A stretch of DNA of 39,466 nucleotides from JACVRW01 sp035705985. GTDB lineage: Bacteria > Actinomycetota > Thermoleophilia > Solirubrobacterales > Thermoleophilaceae. The position numbers and the translations under genes were made by a program. The stretch covers positions 1 to 39,466 of the forward strand of contig DASSVP010000177.1 in the NCBI GenBank assembly GCA_035705985.1, in the 5' to 3' direction. The number at the start of each line of letters is the position of its first letter. The first letter of the stretch is position 1. Positions 23,201 to 29,687 of the stretch are shown here, piece after piece. The notes below the pieces were generated by a model. It saw only the letters and a program-made list of their open reading frames with translations, had not been told where the DNA came from and ran no database searches.

Positions 23201-24578
23201 GCGGGTTGCCGTTCGCGTCGCCGTCGTTGCCGGCGGAGAAGACCTCGACCATCTCCTGGTGGCCGGGGTTGGGCGAGGCGTCGCGGACCAGCGCGTCGTA
23301 GGCCTGCGAAGCGGCGTGGTAGCCGCCGAAGTTCGAGATGCCCCACGAGTTGTTCGAGATCCGCGCGCCGTCGGCCCAGGCGTCCGCCGTGAGCGTGGCG
23401 TAGTTCACCGCGGCGCCGGCGCCGTTGCAGCGGAAGATCTTCGACGCGCCGAGCTCGGCGTAGGGCGCCACGCCGAGCCCGTGCTTGTAGCCCTGGGCGT
23501 CCTGGCCCGTGGCCGTGCTGAGGCCGGCGGCGATCGAGGCGACGTTCGTGCCGTGACCGCCGCAGTCCGTGGCGTCCGGGTCCGCGGTGTAGTCGCGGGC
23601 GTAGCTCACGCGCCCGAGCAGGTCCGGGTGGACGAGCGCGGAGCTTCCGCGATCCAGCCCCGAGTCCGTCACGTCGATGGCGAATCCGAGCGGGGCTCCG
23701 AACCCCTTCGCGGTGAGCCAGGCCTGGTAGCCCGGACCGCTCGGCGCGAAGCCGGCCAGGTTGCCGGCCACGATCTGCGCACCGCGCTCGTCGTGCAGCT
23801 CCGGCACGCCGGCCGGCTCGATCGCTACCACCGACGGATCGGCGGCGAGCGAGCTCACCTCGGCCGCGCTCAGGTCGAGGAACTGCGTGCGGACCCGCGC
23901 CGCCGCCAGCTCGGGCGCGAGCTCGTCGCCGGCGGCGCCGGCCCCGTGACGTGCGTCCTCACCGGGGGCTCCCGCCACGGTTTGGACCGCCACGCGGCCG
24001 CTTCCCGCCCCGCGCTCGACCTTGTCCTCCGCTCGCAGCGCCGTGGCGGCGCGCACCGCCGGATAGGCGCCGACGAGCTCCGTCACGCGGTCGAGGGCGT
24101 CTCCCGCCGCGTGCACGATGTACCCGTTCTGGGCGGCGTAGCCGAGGACGGTCGCGCCCGTCCCGCGGAGCTTCGCCAGCCACTCCTCCTTCACCGGCCC
24201 AACGAACTGCACGAGCACGAGCGCCTCGCCGCGCTCAGGCGCGCCCTTGCCCGCAAGCGACGGCCGCGCGGCCGGATCCACCGGGCCGCCGGCGAGCTCC
24301 ACGCTCCGCATGTCGTCGCGGCGGCCCGCGCCGGCGCCGCGCAGGAGCTCGTCGTCCTCGCCCGCCGCTTCGACGAGCGTGAAGTCGCTGTAGCGGGCGA
24401 CCATACGCGCGTCCGCGCGCGCGAGCGCGAGCTCGGCACGCGCCGAATCGGGCACCACGAGCAGGTGCAGGGCGGTGTCAGGGCGTACGGATTCGGCGTC
24501 CGCGAGGGACGCGCCGGCGACCAGCCCGCCGAGGGCAGCTGCTGCTACAGCGAGGTGACGAATGCGCGCGAGGTCGAT
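20208..24578 (-). CDS. Giant secreted subtilisin-like protease with P domain and C-terminal repeats
   Basis: The conventional start (GTG 24458) gives 1416 aa; numbering here uses it. There is a long N-terminal propeptide-like part (1-240). The S8 domain has Asp265 (DVTDSGLD), His302 (CGGHGTNVAS), Asn411 (FSAGNDGD) and Ser528 (LVSGTSQAAPH). A proprotein-convertase P-like beta domain (DLDVHINSIDHSFVGDLKVE to WKLRVSDRYENDTG) follows, then an Ig-like cell-surface part (FQCRLDGGDFNPCSSPYSLG). The C-terminus has two Cys-containing repeats of about 90 residues (CAGRCTRSTSLIASARAAAR and CSSACTIDARLIVSATTARR). Upstream of 24458 the frame encodes an obvious signal peptide (RHLAVAAAALGGLVAGASLA), but no ATG, GTG or TTG is in frame there, only ATC 24578 or ATT 24563. 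It is an exported protein-degrading enzyme. Confidence 0.85.
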   Translation of the reverse strand: MDLARIRHLAVAAAALGGLVAGASLADAESVRPDTALHLLVVPDSARAELALARADARMVARYSDFTLVEAAGEDDELLRGAGAGRRDDMRSVELAGGPVDPAARPSLAGKGAPERGEALVLVQFVGPVKEEWLAKLRGTGATVLGYAAQNGYIVHAAGDALDRVTELVGAYPAVRAATALRAEDKVERGAGSGRVAVQTVAGAPGEDARHGAGAAGDELAPELAAARVRTQFLDLSAAEVSSLAADPSVVAIEPAGVPELHDERGAQIVAGNLAGFAPSGPGYQAWLTAKGFGAPLGFAIDVTDSGLDRGSSALVHPDLLGRVSYARDYTADPDATDCGGHGTNVASIAAGLSTATGQDAQGYKHGLGVAPYAELGASKIFRCNGAGAAVNYATLTADAWADGARISNNSWGISNFGGYHAASQAYDALVRDASPNPGHQEMVEVFSAGNDGDANGNPLDPKGDEGYGSVTAPGTAKNVITVGAAESVRGSGTDGCGVTDGGADSARDIINFSGRGPTQDGRLKPDLVAPGTHVTGAAPQHAGYTGASVCNQSFAGNAFYSLVSGTSQAAPHVAGAAALLRDWYVRELGEPAPSPAMTKAVLVNTAVDVAGGDSGKGSSIPSAPNSDEGWGRVNLGAALDATQREYSDQTTTLDATGQSFLRSYSVADGSKPVRVTLAWTDPPPATVTGNAFVNDLDLEVSAGGRTYRGNWLVDGVSAPGGQVDFRNNVENVVLPASTTGRMSVRVVARSLGGDGVPGNGKPLDQDFALVVSNAQEQASSPVLSQGAVTVDDTLDAQNGDGALEPGESFALRQGVRNTGTDVATGVSATLNGAGLGVTQGSSGYPDITTGAEEQNATAFEGTLSGTASCGVDATGVLDVASAEGGIQAVPVTIPTGRPGPATTHTRTQTLAIPDDNAGGAVSTLYVPVSGRIKDLDVHINSIDHSFVGDLKVELTSPDNSTTIRLIEHVGGPNNGGDDLVNTVFDDEAATVVGSGASAAPYTGYYRPQGDQLARLDGKDQQGTWKLRVSDRYENDTGSLLGWGLTIRTAQCDPDTNAPDTEIQDAPPALAGSRNASFEFGSPRPGSQFQCRLDGGDFNPCSSPYSLGDLAEGSHTFEVRAFDSKGNVDGSPAVYTWIVDVTAPAPRIATVAGAAPVVDGSAGTSSGDNGSVTVDLFAGAAASGTPVQSVVAQREASGSFNARFGEVGGGTYTVRARQSDAAGNTGLSGAVSFRVDGADAPAPSDFAVVSTEESIADAAAGRLAALTSCAGRCTRSTSLIASARAAARLGLPRRSVRLGAGSKPAGVGSVATRLTRSARTALRRSRGTTATLRAASGSVSLARSIALRRELSPSRLASRGLKLAGACSSACTIDARLIVSATTARRLGIRTSGRSVAIGRGRLNAAARAPAAFTTRIARSARAAVSRARGAQLTLEVRVSAPGTATRRATRRITFG

Positions 24579-24688
24579 ACGGGGCCCTTTCCCGCTCTAG
24601 GACGCCGATTGCGGGAGTTAGGGATGTATCGGCAACTGCGCGAAAAACAACAGTCCAGACGGAACGGAATCTGGACATCCGTCCAGTT

Positions 24689-24973
24689 TCAGCGAACCGG
24701 CGTCAACTCCGCCGGAACGGTCTGGTCGGAGACCGCCTCGACCGTCTCCTCCTCGCCCGGCAGCCCGTCCTCGCGGGCACATACCACACGGAACGAGCCC
24801 GTTCCGAGCGACGGGTTCGGGCGGATCGGGAGGCCCTTGATCGTGTCCCAGCCGAGACGCTCGACCTCGAAGGGGTTCATCTCGACCGCGACCGCGGGCC
24901 ACTCGCACGAGACGTTGTGGTGCTCGATCGCCTTCGCGATCACCTCGAGGTTCTTCGCCTCGGCCGAGCTCAT
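24689..24973 (-). CDS. Small hypothetical protein
   Basis: This 94-aa soluble protein has no recognised family. It reads as an N-terminal helix (AEAKNLEVIAKAIEHHNVSC) followed by a strand-rich middle (WPAVAVEMNPFEVERLGWDT) and an acidic, Pro-rich end. The ATG overlaps the stop of the SDR gene as ATGA (24970-24973), so it is translationally coupled to it and probably made with it. A regulatory or accessory role for the sugar-nucleotide enzyme is possible, but only by position. It lies between the SDR gene and the start of the giant protease gene. Confidence 0.65.
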   Translation of the reverse strand: MSSAEAKNLEVIAKAIEHHNVSCEWPAVAVEMNPFEVERLGWDTIKGLPIRPNPSLGTGSFRVVCAREDGLPGEEETVEAVSDQTVPAELTPVR

Positions 24974-25920
24974 CGCGACGCGGGCTGGCCCAGGATCTTC
25001 GTGTAGTGCTCGATCGTGCGGCGGATGCCCTCGCGCACGTCGATCTCGGGCTGCCAGTCCAGGAGGTCACGGGCGCGGGCGATGTCCGGCTGGCGAACCT
25101 GCGGGTCGTCGATCGGGAGCGCCTCGAAGACCACCTCCGAGCGCGACTCGGTGAGCTCGATGATCAGCTTCGCCATCTCGAGCAGCGACATCTCGTTCGG
25201 GTTGCCGATGTTCACCGGCTCGTGCACTTCCGACTCGGTCAGCAGCACCAGGCCGCGGACCAGGTCGTCGACGTAACAGAAGCTGCGGGTCTGAGCGCCG
25301 TCGCCGAACACGGTCACGGGCCGGTCGGCGAGCGCCTGCCCGAGGAAGGCCGGAATCGCGCGACCGTCGTTCGGCCGCATCCGCGGGCCGAAGGTGTTGA
25401 AGATCCGGACGATCGCGGTGTCCACGCCCTGCTGGCGCAGGTAGGCCATCGTGAGCGCCTCGGCGTAGCGCTTCGCCTCGTCGTACACGCCGCGCGGGCC
25501 GATCGGGTTGACGTTGCCCCAATAGGTCTCGGGCTGCGGATGCACGAGCGGGTCGCCGTAGACCTCGGAGGTGGAGGCGAGCAGGAAGCGGGCGCGGTGC
25601 TTCTTCGCGAGGCCGAGCGTGTTGTGCGTTCCGTACGCGCCGACCTTGAGCGTGTGCAGCGGCAGGCGGGCGTAGTCGATCGGGGAGGCCGGGGAGGCCA
25701 TGTGGTAGACGAAGTCGACCGGCTCCTCGATCTCGTAGTGCGAGGTGATGTCGAACATCTCGAAGCGGAAGTCCGCCCCATTCTTCAGGTGCTTGATGTT
25801 CTCGAGTGAGCCGGTCTCGAGGTTGTCCACGCAGATCACGCGCTGGCCGCGCGAGATGAGGTAATCGCACAGGTGCGAGCCGAGAAAGCCCGCGCCCCCG
25901 GTCACGAGTGAGGTCGGCAT
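24970..25920 (-). CDS. UDP-glucuronate decarboxylase-like SDR (nucleotide-sugar enzyme)
   Basis: This 316-aa extended short-chain dehydrogenase has an NAD loop (SLVTGGAGFLGSHLCDYLIS) and an acidic strand end after VICVDN. HMASPASPIDYARLPLHTL carries the substrate-site region that is near-diagnostic for UDP-xylose synthases. STSEVYGDP supplies the Ser/Thr, and YDEAKRYAE holds the Tyr-x3-Lys catalytic pair. NTFGPRMRPNDGRAIPAFL and RSFCYVDDLVRGL complete the UXS-type pattern. It probably converts UDP-glucuronate to UDP-xylose; a related epimerase/dehydratase activity cannot be excluded. The start at 25920 begins the conserved strand; a longer frame to 25992 is not needed. It is coupled to the small gene downstream and lies 28 bp from the dehydrogenase gene upstream. 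Confidence 0.87.
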   Translation of the reverse strand: MPTSLVTGGAGFLGSHLCDYLISRGQRVICVDNLETGSLENIKHLKNGADFRFEMFDITSHYEIEEPVDFVYHMASPASPIDYARLPLHTLKVGAYGTHNTLGLAKKHRARFLLASTSEVYGDPLVHPQPETYWGNVNPIGPRGVYDEAKRYAEALTMAYLRQQGVDTAIVRIFNTFGPRMRPNDGRAIPAFLGQALADRPVTVFGDGAQTRSFCYVDDLVRGLVLLTESEVHEPVNIGNPNEMSLLEMAKLIIELTESRSEVVFEALPIDDPQVRQPDIARARDLLDWQPEIDVREGIRRTIEHYTKILGQPASR

Positions 25921-25948
25921 GGGAGACGAGAGTAGCGTCAGTCCGGCG

Positions 25949-26977
25949 CTAGGGCTGGGAGAACTCGACCACCACCTTGATGTCGTCGTCACCCCTCTCG
26001 AGCGCGTCCTGCCAGCGCTCGAAGGGGACGGTGCGCGTGATCAGCATGCGGAGCCAGTCCCGGTCAGCCTCGCACAGAGAGGTCACGGCCTGCTCGAAGT
26101 GGCGGCGGTTCGCGTTCACCGAGCCGAACACCACGTCGTTTTCGAGCACGAGCTCGTTGTTCAGGGCGCCGATGTCCACGCTGAGGTTGCGCGACGCCGA
26201 GACGCCGGTTAGGCAGACCACCGCACCCGGCGCGGTGTGACGCATCGCGCCGGCCACGAGCTCCGCCACGCCCGTGCACTCCACCACCACGTCGGGCGAG
26301 CACACCCTCGAGACCTCCGTTACTTCCCCCGAGTGGTAGTGGGCGCCGAGCGTCTTCACGACCTCCGGCTTGATGCCCTCCGTGGCGCGGTCGAGCACGT
26401 GCGTCTCGAGGCCGCGCTGCGCGCCCATCAGCGCGGCGAGCAGGCCGATCGGACCGGCGCCGGTGACCAGCACTCGCTCGTGGGCCGAGCACGCGCGCAT
26501 GGATATGCGGTCGATCTGCTCCCAGGCCTTCGCGAGGATGCTGGCCGGCTCGGTGAGGACGCCCAGCGTGCCGAGCTCGTCGGGGATCGGGACGGCGAAG
26601 TCCTCCTCGAGCGTCACGAGCTCGGCGCCGTAGCCGTCGAGCGCCTTGATGCCGCGCTCGGTGTACTCGCCGTTGCGGCACATGTCCCATTCGCCCTTCG
26701 CGCAGCAGGCGCACGGCACCGGGTCCGGGCGGCGGACGATGCCGGCGACGAGCCGGCCGGTGTCTCTCACGCGCCCGAGCAGCTCATGGCCGAGCACCAG
26801 GCGCTCGTGGCCGGGCGGCGGCTCGCCGTGCAGCCCGTCGAGGATCTCGCGGTCGGTGCCGCACACGCCCAGGTAGAGCGGCTGCACGAGCAGCTCGCCC
26901 TCCTTCGGCTCGGGATCGGGCAGCTCGGTGAGCTCGGCGCTGCCGGCCTTGCCCGGGATGACGGTCATGGCGCGCAT
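25949..26977 (-). CDS. Zinc-type MDR dehydrogenase, glucose 1-dehydrogenase-like
   Basis: This 342-aa medium-chain dehydrogenase carries the catalytic zinc region LGVCGTDREIL and RLVLGHELLGRV, and the structural zinc Cys set CACCAKGEWDMCRNG. The cofactor loop is VLVTGAGPIGLLAALMGAQR. GYGAELVTLEEDFAVPIPDE and ALNNELVLENDVVFGSVNAN match the glucose-dehydrogenase subgroup, which oxidises aldoses to lactones with NAD(P). The exact sugar is unknown. It shares the strand with the SDR gene 28 bp downstream and may work in the same sugar pathway. No strong ribosome site is visible, but the start is at the usual distance before the first strand (MTVIPGKAGSAELTEL). Confidence 0.85.
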   Translation of the reverse strand: MRAMTVIPGKAGSAELTELPDPEPKEGELLVQPLYLGVCGTDREILDGLHGEPPPGHERLVLGHELLGRVRDTGRLVAGIVRRPDPVPCACCAKGEWDMCRNGEYTERGIKALDGYGAELVTLEEDFAVPIPDELGTLGVLTEPASILAKAWEQIDRISMRACSAHERVLVTGAGPIGLLAALMGAQRGLETHVLDRATEGIKPEVVKTLGAHYHSGEVTEVSRVCSPDVVVECTGVAELVAGAMRHTAPGAVVCLTGVSASRNLSVDIGALNNELVLENDVVFGSVNANRRHFEQAVTSLCEADRDWLRMLITRTVPFERWQDALERGDDDIKVVVEFSQP

Positions 26978-27006
26978 CTGTACGCCCTACCCGGGTACGG
27001 CGCGCG

Positions 27007-27405
27007 TCATTGAGAACGTGTGGCCACGGCCTCGATCTCGACGAGCTGTCCGGGCCAGCCGAGGACCGTCACACCGAGCAGCGTGCTGGGGGGCCCCTGG
27101 GTGCCGAAGACCTCCTCCACGAGCCGCCACGCCGCTTCGAGCTCGCCTCGGTCGCTGGTCGCGACGTAGACGGTGGTCTTGACTACGTCCTCCGTCCGGC
27201 AGCCGGCGGCGTCGAGGGCGACGAGGAGGTTGTCCAGGGCCTGCCCGGTCTGCGCCGCGACATCGCCTCGACCGACTACGTCTCCATTCGCGTCGAGTGG
27301 ACAGGCTCCGGCTGTGAATACGGTGATGCCGGGCGAGGCGAGCGCAACGTAGGAATAGGGAACGCCGGCGTAGAGCCCGGAGGTGTCGATCAGCTGTCGG
27401 GGCAC
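27007..27405 (-). CDS. RidA / YjgF-family protein
   Basis: From GTG 27405 the product is 132 aa, the normal size. It has the family pattern: PYSYVALASPGITVFTAGAC at the start, DVAAQTGQALDNLLVALDAAG in the middle helix, and the strand DVVKTTVYVATSDRGELEAA. GPPSTLLGVTVLGWPGQLVE at the end is the typical R-x-T/S-V-xxV region, with Ser-Thr here replacing the Arg found in true RidA imine deaminases. It may therefore belong to one of the Rid subgroups without 2-iminopropanoate activity. It lies 29 bp upstream of the dehydrogenase and may be cotranscribed. A strong hairpin separates it from the secreted protein gene upstream. Confidence 0.82.
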   Translation of the reverse strand: MPRQLIDTSGLYAGVPYSYVALASPGITVFTAGACPLDANGDVVGRGDVAAQTGQALDNLLVALDAAGCRTEDVVKTTVYVATSDRGELEAAWRLVEEVFGTQGPPSTLLGVTVLGWPGQLVEIEAVATRSQ

Positions 27406-27444
27406 TGGCCGCAGTTTGCCACTCGGAAACGCCCTCCGAGACTG

Positions 27445-27471
27445 CGACGGCCCCGGAAACCGGGGCCGTCG
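27445..27471. terminator. Strong 12-bp hairpin between the RidA and secreted-protein genes
   Basis: CGACGGCCCCGG, AAA, CCGGGGCCGTCG is a perfect 12-bp stem with a 3-base loop, placed just beyond the stop of the gene at 27504-27977. There is no T-run, but the stem strength and place fit a terminator in a GC-rich genome. Confidence 0.65.
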
Positions 27472-27503
27472 AGGTGTCGCCCGCCCAGCGCTGTTCGGTG
27501 GCC

Positions 27504-27977
27504 CTAGCGAAGTGTGGCGGTCCACTTCGCGCCTCCGGGCACGTAGCAGCCCGAGGTCTCGCCGAGGAACAGGCTGCCGCTCGCCTTCCCGCGTGTCAGG
27601 AAGCGACCCTTGATCGTGAAGCCGCTCGTCGCGGTCTGGGATATCGAGTAGCTGAAGCGCCCGGTGGCGGAAACCTTCCCCGACTGCAGGGGGATGGCCA
27701 CGGTGATCCGCCTGATCTGGGCAGGGTCACCCTGGCAGTCCAACTTCACCCGAGCCGTGACCTTGGCCAGCTTGTAGGACCCCGCAGCCTTGATGACGCC
27801 CAGCCTGACGGTGCCCGTGTACGGCATGGAACCGGACTGTGTCGCCTTACCCGCGTAAACGCCGGCCTTCGGCTGCGCCGCCCCCGCGCTAGCAGGAACC
27901 AGCGCCGCGCCGGCTACGAGCGCCCCGAGCGCCAGCGTTACGATTGTGCGTCGGACGTTGATGCTGATGGTCTCCAT
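27504..27977 (-). CDS. Small secreted hypothetical protein
   Basis: This is a 157-aa exported protein. METISINVRRTIVTLALGAL followed by VAGAALVPASAGAAQ is a clear Sec signal, with cleavage likely after SAGA. The mature part, about 125 residues, is beta-rich (AGVYAGKATQSGSMPYTGTV, IRRITVAIPLQSGKVSATGR, SYSISQTATSGFTIKGRF) with two Cys (LDCQGD, SGCYVPG) able to form one disulfide. The pattern of alternate Gly and Ser strands resembles small actinobacterial secreted beta-domain proteins, but no family is named. Alternative starts at 27989 and 28013 only lengthen the basic leader. A strong hairpin ends the gene. Confidence 0.72.
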   Translation of the reverse strand: METISINVRRTIVTLALGALVAGAALVPASAGAAQPKAGVYAGKATQSGSMPYTGTVRLGVIKAAGSYKLAKVTARVKLDCQGDPAQIRRITVAIPLQSGKVSATGRFSYSISQTATSGFTIKGRFLTRGKASGSLFLGETSGCYVPGGAKWTATLR

Positions 27978-28404
27978 GTAACGCAGCATCCGCCCGACGC
28001 CGCGCCCGGACATCGGGGAAAGGCCCTGAACGGCCCCCTGGACTTCGACCTACCGGCCGCACAGCTCGCAGCTCGGCGAACACTTCCGGATGGCGGTGGT
28101 GAGCTGGACGACGACGAGATGTGTCACATCGTGCTCGGCCAGCCGCCGTCGAGGCAAGCGCGTCAGCTGTGGGGGCTCCGGAAGCAACGTCGATGGCGGA
28201 GATCGCCCCCCGGCGGCGTGCCGTCGGGCATCCCTGCGACGACGACGCTATGGATCCGGTAGGTGGCGTCGAGCACCTTGGCGCGCTCAAATGCGGGGGC
28301 GGCAAAGCTGTGACGGGTGATGTCGCTTGTGGTTCCTGTGGGCATGGGGTGACCGTACGCGCCTGACGTCGCGTCGGCATCGGGTGGTGCTCCGGGACGG
28401 CGAA
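27978..28404. other. Intergenic gap, possibly decayed coding sequence
   Basis: Between the secreted protein start and the next terminator no intact gene is convincing. A 60-codon minus-strand frame (28163-28345) has plausible composition (KVLDATYRIHSVVVAGMPDG) but no recognised family. It loses sense near its end, which suggests the remnant of a gene. The promoter for the 27504-27977 gene should also lie here. Confidence 0.3.
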
Positions 28405-28436
28405 AGCCCCCGGCCCGGCGAACCGGGACGGGGGCT
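28405..28436. terminator. Hairpin terminator of the two-helix membrane protein gene
   Basis: A 13-pair stem with one mismatch encloses the loop CGAA (28419-28422). The arms are AGCCCCCGGCCCGG and CCGGGACGGGGGCT. On the minus strand it is followed by a short TTT. It lies 32 bp beyond the stop at 28468, where a rho-independent terminator is expected. Confidence 0.7.
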
Positions 28437-28467
28437 CGACACCGCCTTCGTGGAGGCCCGCTGGGTT

Positions 28468-29028
28468 CTAGCTGGCCATAGCGGCCCGGCCGGCGGGAGC
28501 CTCAGAGGCCGCCTCCCGCTCGCGACGCCACGGGAGGCGCAGCGTCAGGACCAGGAACCCGATGCCGGCCAGCAGCAGCGCGAGGCCCATCACGATCGCA
28601 AAGTTCGCGACGTTCTCAGCGAAGTAGGACGTGTTGAGAGCGGTCGCGAGCGCGGTCTCGGTCACCCAGATCTCGCGCGCCGGGTTGCTCACCGGCTCAC
28701 CCGACTTCGGGTCGACCGCTGCCGCCTTCTCGTCGGCGGTGGGCTTGCCGTTCTCGTCGAGGAAACGTGGCATCTCGGCGTACGTCTGGCCGTCTGTCGC
28801 CTCGAGCGTATGGACGCGCATCCCCGCCGCGAAGTCGCGGGCCTCTGCGCCCGTGTCGACCTTCTCGTTCGCGACGTTCTTCATGTCGGGCGTCCCGACG
28901 ATGTTCTCACGCGCGAGCTCGTCGCGGACATCAGAGCGTCCGTCGAGCCCGACGACGACCGCACCGATGCCGATGGCGATCATCACGCAGCTCGCTGCGA
29001 TTCCGGCGTAGATGTAGAGCTTGCTCAT
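28468..29028 (-). CDS. Membrane protein with two transmembrane helices
   Basis: The 186-aa product has an N-terminal helix (YIYAGIAASCVMIAIGIGAV). An extracytoplasmic loop of about 100 charged residues follows (GRSDVRDELARENIVGTPDM to DEKAAAVDPKSGEPVSNPAR), then a second helix (FAIVMGLALLLAGIGFLVLT) and a basic tail. The loop contains the conserved-looking ENIVGTPDM and RVHTLEATDGQTYAEMPRF segments seen in similar actinobacterial proteins of unknown function. Start ATG 29028 (an in-frame GTG sits just before it) follows a good AAGGAGA site. A terminator hairpin follows the stop. The gene is probably monocistronic. Confidence 0.75.
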   Translation of the reverse strand: MSKLYIYAGIAASCVMIAIGIGAVVVGLDGRSDVRDELARENIVGTPDMKNVANEKVDTGAEARDFAAGMRVHTLEATDGQTYAEMPRFLDENGKPTADEKAAAVDPKSGEPVSNPAREIWVTETALATALNTSYFAENVANFAIVMGLALLLAGIGFLVLTLRLPWRREREAASEAPAGRAAMAS

Positions 29029-29161
29029 CACAGATCTCCTTGGGGTGGTGTCGAGGCCATCTTCGATCTGACGTCAGGCCGGGACATCGGCACGAGCTAC
29101 GGAGCCGCGCGCGGACGTTCCGCGCGCCGGATGCGTAGAAAGCCGCAGCGGCCGTCGACCT

Positions 29162-29415
29162 TCAGCGCGTGTTTGCCGAGGCTCTCGACGGAGCAGGCCA
29201 CGGCACAGCCCGGACGAGGCTGCGGTCGCGGCCGACCCACCCGAGCAGTCCGCGATGCGTGATCCACCCAAGCGGAGTCCCGTTGCGGGCGCCCACGACG
29301 AGGACCGCGTGCACGCGGTGCGCTGCCATCGCTCTGGCGGCGCCGGCGACCGAGGCAGCCTCTGAGATCGGGACGCAGCCGGTGTCATGAACTCGGCCAC
29401 CTCGCGATCGAGAAG
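29162..29415 (-). pseudogene. Decayed CBS-domain protein
   Basis: A CBS-type domain can be read only by switching frames. One frame gives SLLDREVAEFMT, the usual lead-in. The other continues with GCVPISEAASVAGAARAMAA, HRVHAVLVVGARNGTPLGWI and THRGLLGWVGRDRSLVRAV before a stop at 29162. The switch lies near 29384 and would need one base. CBS domains bind adenine nucleotides and regulate partner proteins. No normal start precedes it with a ribosome site, and only a single domain is left where these proteins usually have two, so I read it as a broken remnant rather than a short gene. It lies between a membrane protein gene and a divergent flavoprotein gene. Confidence 0.6.
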
Positions 29416-29687
29416 AGAGTTGGAGGAGCCGTGGGCCGGGGTGCACTTCGCTCGGAGCGATTTCCGTGACTGCGGGTTTCCCCGCAATGAAGGGGCGTGT
29501 TCCACGGATATCGCGAGGGCCTTCGGGTCGCAGAATTCGCTTTGATGTTCCAACTGCGTATTCATGGGCGCGGCGGCCAGCGCGTTGTCACGGCAGCCGA
29601 GCTGGTCTCTGTCGCGCGTCCCCGATCGCATGCGCGGCTGCGGCGCAGGCCGCAGACGCGCCTGACATGCGGCGCGGGTGAGCCGAC

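Noticed and set aside
21187..23346. 719-codon minus-strand frame inside the giant protease gene
   Set aside because: Out-of-frame shadow; the catalytic triad and domains are in the other frame.
28163..28345. 60-aa minus-strand frame in the gap before the two-helix membrane gene
   Set aside because: Plausible composition but no motif, no ribosome site and a degraded end; treated as possible remnant only.
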